Positions 61,303 through 64,000 of a DNA stretch of 64,000 bases are shown here, in pieces. Within the stretch, counting starts at the first letter, position 1; every line of letters starts with the position of its first letter. This DNA is from Gammaproteobacteria bacterium UBA2675 (lineage in GTDB: Bacteria; Pseudomonadota; Gammaproteobacteria; Pseudomonadales; Pseudohongiellaceae). The notes beneath the pieces were generated by a model. It saw only the letters and a list, made by a program, of their open reading frames with translations. It did no database searches and was not told the DNA's origin. Position numbers and translations under genes: made by a program. The stretch spans positions 124,001 to 188,000 of the forward strand of contig DEMH01000015.1 in the NCBI GenBank assembly GCA_002354805.1. The letters run 5' to 3'.

Positions 61303-61710
61303 ATGAGGCCGGGTAAATTGCATGCTGCCATCGCTTTGTCGCTGGTCATGCTGTTTCTCAGCCTGCCGGGCACCGTGCTTGAGGCGATTCAATCTGGTAT
61401 TGCTGAGATTGTCGGCTGGCAAGCTGAGCTCGACAACACTTCAGGACTTCCCACCGACAAACTGGTCCATATTCTATTATTTGCCTGGCTGGCCTGGAGT
61501 CTGTTGCTCGGCTGGCCGGACAGACGCTTTTATGGGCGCATTGCGGCCTTCCTGTTGTTTATTGCCCTGCTTAGCGAGGGTGTCCAGTTGCTTGTGCCGG
61601 GGCGCTCTGCCGACTGGCTGGATGTGGCGGCGGATATCGTGGGGGCCGGATTCGGTCTGTCCGGGCAACACTTCCTGCGTGTATGGCGCGGCAAAAAAAA
61701 GCCCGGCTGA
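61303..61710 (+). CDS. VanZ-like membrane protein
   Basis: 135 residues from the ATG at 61303 (GGGGG upstream; ATG at 61282 and TTG at 61261 are in frame but lack a ribosome site). Three to four membrane helices and the VanZ pattern DKLVHILLFAWLAWSLLL and SEGVQLLVPGRSADWLDVAA. Function of such short homologues is unknown; there is no van cluster. The last codons and stop overlap a hairpin that serves the opposite strand as terminator (61692-61721). Confidence 0.8.
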   Translation: MRPGKLHAAIALSLVMLFLSLPGTVLEAIQSGIAEIVGWQAELDNTSGLPTDKLVHILLFAWLAWSLLLGWPDRRFYGRIAAFLLFIALLSEGVQLLVPGRSADWLDVAADIVGAGFGLSGQHFLRVWRGKKKPG

Positions 61711-61721
61711 GGAGCCGGGCT
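61692..61721 (-). terminator. Rho-independent terminator of the M16 peptidase gene, inside the VanZ-like gene end
   Basis: Arms AGCCCGGCT (61700-61708) and AGCCGGGCT (61713-61721) with a 4-base loop. On the minus strand the stem is followed by a run of eight T, so it terminates transcription from the right. On the plus strand no T-tract follows. The stop codon of the VanZ-like ORF (61708-61710) lies within it. Confidence 0.85.
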
Positions 61722-61752
61722 TGGAGTCATACTACTATCAAGGGAGAGATAA

Positions 61753-61818
61753 ATGAAACAAAACCCACAATTTTGTCTGCAATCTACCTACACTTACTCA
61801 GACTGGAACCGTTTTTAA
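61753..61818 (+). CDS. Possible 21-residue micropeptide
   Basis: The frame MKQNPQFCLQSTYTYSDWNR(F) has a strong AGGGAGAG ribosome site at 61741-61748, 4 bases before ATG. It lies between convergent genes, downstream of the VanZ-like gene. No hydrophobic segment. The strong ribosome site is the only support, so it could be chance. Confidence 0.3.
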   Translation: MKQNPQFCLQSTYTYSDWNRF

Positions 61819-61858
61819 AAGTTCCATACTGGCCCAAAAAAAAATTTCACACACAGTT

Positions 61859-64000
61859 TTACAGGGCTTTAATCGTTAAACCCAGTTGTTCGGCGACTTT
61901 GCGCTGAGAGCTGCTGCTGACAACACCAGTGCTGGCGTTGCCCGGTATCAGGTAGCGGCGTGCGACGCGGACCAGATCTTCCATGGTGACTGCAAGCACG
62001 GCTTTTCTGAATGCCATGCGGGTTTCTCGTGTGCGACCAAACTCATTATTGTAATAGTCCTGTTTGGCCGCCCCGGCCGGTGATGTCGATCTGTCCATGC
62101 CGCTGATCACGCCCAGAATCGCCTCCTCCACCAGTTGATGCTGGTGTGTTTCATTCAGCAGCCAGCTGACAGACTGGTCAAAGTCCGTCAGGGTGTCTGC
62201 CAGACGCGGGTCGCGGTAGGAGAAGAAGCGGAAGGAGGCCGAGCCTGAATCCTGCTCAGCTCCCGCGCCGTAGGCGCCACCCTGTTCGCGGATGGCACGG
62301 TGCAGGTAGGCATTGCGCAGCACACCGGCCAGCACGCACAGGGCTGGATGGTCAGGATGCCCTCCTGGGACCGTTGGATAGGCTTTGGCGCAGAAATTGA
62401 CCTGACTGTTGGTAGTCCACAATTCAGCAGTACTGTCGCGCAGCTCTGGTAATACCAGTGGTTTGTGCGAGCTTTCCACTTGCGGCGCATCACGCCAGCA
62501 TTGATCCAGCTGCTGCACCAGAGTTTGCTGCTGCGCTTGCTCACCGATCAGCAGGAAACGCCGTGGTGCTGCTGTCATACGCTGCTGTATGCGCTGGAAT
62601 TTTTCAGTCAGCTCATCGACATAGGCGTCCGACTTGATCATTTCTTTGAGGTTTTTTATTGCCGCCAGGCCAGTGAATCGATGGTTCAACGCTGCCGTCG
62701 GGCTCATGCGGCTGGCGGCCAGCGAGACGGCCAGGCTGTGTCCGCGACCGGTGACACTGGACTGCTGCCGGGCGCTGATCTGGGATAGCAGTTCCTGAAT
62801 ACGCCTGGTCTCATCGAAGCGGGCATTAAAAAACGTCTCATAAAGCAGCGTTGTCATGTCTGCGTGACGATCAAGCAGCGACTTCGATGACAGCACCAGA
62901 ATGGCTTTGGATTTTTGTTCGCTTTCCAGAGAACTGCGGATGCTGGCGTAGCAGTTCAGGCCGCCACTGACACTGGCCTGCCAGGTCTGTACAGAACTGT
63001 AGTCGCGAGATCCCACGCCGAGCTCGGTATAAATGCTGGTATACAAGGGCAGAACATCCAGCAGCTCGGGTTCGAGTTCGGGCAGATCAACAACAATCTG
63101 CTGGTACGCAAGGCCATTGGTGCCCTGGGCATACCAGGTCAATGGTGTACCCTGAGCTGTCTTGAGCTGTCGGGACTCAATGACCGGCAATTCCGGAGGC
63201 ACATCTTCAAGGCCAACCTTGGGCAGAATTCCCGGGTCATCCTGCTGTGCCTGGCGTTCCGCCAGCCGGCGGTTCAGCTCAATGATGGCCTTTTTCTCAT
63301 CATCGTCGAGCTGCTCTTTGATGGCCTGCAGCCGCGCAGTTTCGGCGTCAATCTCACGCTGTGCGAGCCCTGCATCGGGTGTGAGAGTCAATGTGACGCG
63401 GTGCGGATTGTCCAGCAGGAGCTGTTTGATCAGGCCCTGGATGAACCCCGGTTGTGCGACATCCTCCCGCAGTTGTGTGAGGGCGGTTTCAATATCCAGT
63501 ACCTGTATAGGATCACCGCGATGCACGGCGGTCGACAGTGCTGACATCATCAACTGTAGCCCGTAAGGCCAGGAATCACCCGATATTTCTCGCTGGTGCA
63601 GTTCGAGCTGATGCAGTGCTGCGTCTACCTGTTCACTGTCCACGCCCGTTTCCGTGAGTCGCTCCAGCGTTTCGACGATCAATGATTCAACGTCTCTGGT
63701 GGCATCCTCAGAGCAGCCCTCAAGGCCACAGATAAAGCTCATCTCACGATTGCTGTCCTCCAGGCCACACAGAGGCGAGGGCGACTGACCAAGCTCTGAT
63801 GTTTCCAATGCAGACATCAGCGGGCTTGCACTGTTGTCCAGCAGGACTGAGCTCAGCAATTGAGCGCGAAACAGTTCAGTCAGGTTGGTGCTCTTGCCAA
63901 GCAGCCAGGCTGTGACCACATGGGTTTTGTCACTTGTACCTTCTTCAGCGTCTACCGCGTAGGACTCCTGCACTCGGATCGGCGCCAGATAGCGTTTTTC
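61859..64000 (-). CDS. M16C-family metallopeptidase (presequence-protease-like), N-terminus off the right edge
   Basis: About 713 C-terminal residues are visible; the frame continues without a start through the window end (KRYLAPIRVQESYAVDAEEG). It covers the second and later M16 domains and the M16C-associated region (DDDEKKAIIELNRRLAERQA), with PEL..VLPLYTSIYTELGVG and the C-terminal glycine-rich INGGAYG-like REQGGAYGAGAEQ. The HxxEH zinc site would be in the missing N-terminal part. The complete protein is expected to be near 970 residues, like PreP, and to degrade short unfolded peptides. It ends with a terminator at 61692-61721. Confidence 0.9.
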   Translation of the reverse strand, partial: EKRYLAPIRVQESYAVDAEEGTSDKTHVVTAWLLGKSTNLTELFRAQLLSSVLLDNSASPLMSALETSELGQSPSPLCGLEDSNREMSFICGLEGCSEDATRDVESLIVETLERLTETGVDSEQVDAALHQLELHQREISGDSWPYGLQLMMSALSTAVHRGDPIQVLDIETALTQLREDVAQPGFIQGLIKQLLLDNPHRVTLTLTPDAGLAQREIDAETARLQAIKEQLDDDEKKAIIELNRRLAERQAQQDDPGILPKVGLEDVPPELPVIESRQLKTAQGTPLTWYAQGTNGLAYQQIVVDLPELEPELLDVLPLYTSIYTELGVGSRDYSSVQTWQASVSGGLNCYASIRSSLESEQKSKAILVLSSKSLLDRHADMTTLLYETFFNARFDETRRIQELLSQISARQQSSVTGRGHSLAVSLAASRMSPTAALNHRFTGLAAIKNLKEMIKSDAYVDELTEKFQRIQQRMTAAPRRFLLIGEQAQQQTLVQQLDQCWRDAPQVESSHKPLVLPELRDSTAELWTTNSQVNFCAKAYPTVPGGHPDHPALCVLAGVLRNAYLHRAIREQGGAYGAGAEQDSGSASFRFFSYRDPRLADTLTDFDQSVSWLLNETHQHQLVEEAILGVISGMDRSTSPAGAAKQDYYNNEFGRTRETRMAFRKAVLAVTMEDLVRVARRYLIPGNASTGVVSSSSQRKVAEQLGLTIKAL

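Noticed and set aside
61700..61721. Terminator of the VanZ-like gene on the plus strand
   Set aside because: The T-tract is only on the minus-strand side; plus-strand sequence after the hairpin is TGGAGTCAT.
1..64000. CRISPR arrays, insertion sequences, prophage, tRNA or rRNA genes
   Set aside because: No regularly spaced repeats, transposase or integrase, inverted-repeat-bounded element, cloverleaf or rRNA sequence was seen; a dedicated scan (tRNAscan, ISfinder, CRISPR search) would settle it.

Overview
The window looks like a single contiguous piece of chromosome from a free-living, probably marine or aquatic, heterotrophic gammaproteobacterium. By eye the GC content is moderate (mid-fifties percent). 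Supporting signs are two large TonB-dependent receptors, Gram-negative envelope machinery (RND pump, lipoproteins, Tat substrate), a Pseudomonas-type ribonucleotide reductase with two ATP cones in NrdA, a CGFS glutaredoxin, ExoI, DinG, a PilU-like ATPase and several c-di-GMP enzymes. A relative of the OMG/Pseudomonadales-type marine gammaproteobacteria is my best guess; this is inference. I see no rRNA, tRNA, CRISPR array, insertion sequence, prophage or plasmid feature, and the window reads as core plus light accessory chromosome.

Layout. 1-8.9 kb: a truncated TonB receptor, a CadC-like membrane regulator, a divergent Tat-exported flavin amine oxidase, a small secreted protein behind a textbook FNR/ANR promoter, and an acyl-CoA ligase. 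9-15.8 kb: an RND efflux pump and adaptor, divergent from a TetR regulator and an acyl-CoA dehydrogenase, with palindromic operators between them. 16-23.4 kb: a second TonB receptor, a cold-shock protein, a beta-lactamase-fold hydrolase, a ketoacyl synthase III and an outer-membrane barrel gene broken by one in-frame amber codon. 23.4-27.5 kb: ilvD-corA-MFS transporter cluster. 27.8-32.4 kb: two secreted quinoprotein/cytochrome c dehydrogenase-type proteins and a DNA repair methyltransferase. 32.4-34.4 kb: a CheY-CheC-like response regulator with a diguanylate cyclase. 34.8-39.4 kb: MATE exporter, XdhC, pyrophosphatase, amidase. 39.5-42.1 kb: an acyl-CoA racemase/CoA-transferase fused to a degenerate GGDEF domain, divergent from a 3-hydroxyacyl-CoA dehydrogenase. 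42.1-52.3 kb: housekeeping (PilU, PyrB, ExoI, acyltransferase, DUF349 protein, DinG, cyclophilin). 52.4-57.7 kb: MobA-like nucleotidyltransferase and nrdAB with DnaA and NrdR sites upstream. 57.7-64 kb: GGDEF-EAL protein, argF, grxD, two very small ORFs, a VanZ-like protein and a truncated PreP-type protease.

How the parts connect. Fatty-acid/acyl-CoA metabolism recurs (ligase, dehydrogenase, ketoacyl synthase, racemase, hydroxyacyl dehydrogenase), as does c-di-GMP signalling (three GGDEF domains, one EAL). The two themes meet in one polypeptide, the racemase-GGDEF fusion at 39457-41190. Its GGDEF domain has lost the metal-binding and catalytic residues but keeps an RxxD inhibitory-site motif, so it could be a c-di-GMP-responsive metabolic enzyme. 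I regard this as the most novel item in the window. Promoter architecture that can be read directly (FNR class II site, TetR palindromes, NrdR/DnaA sites at nrdAB) gives further testable regulation.
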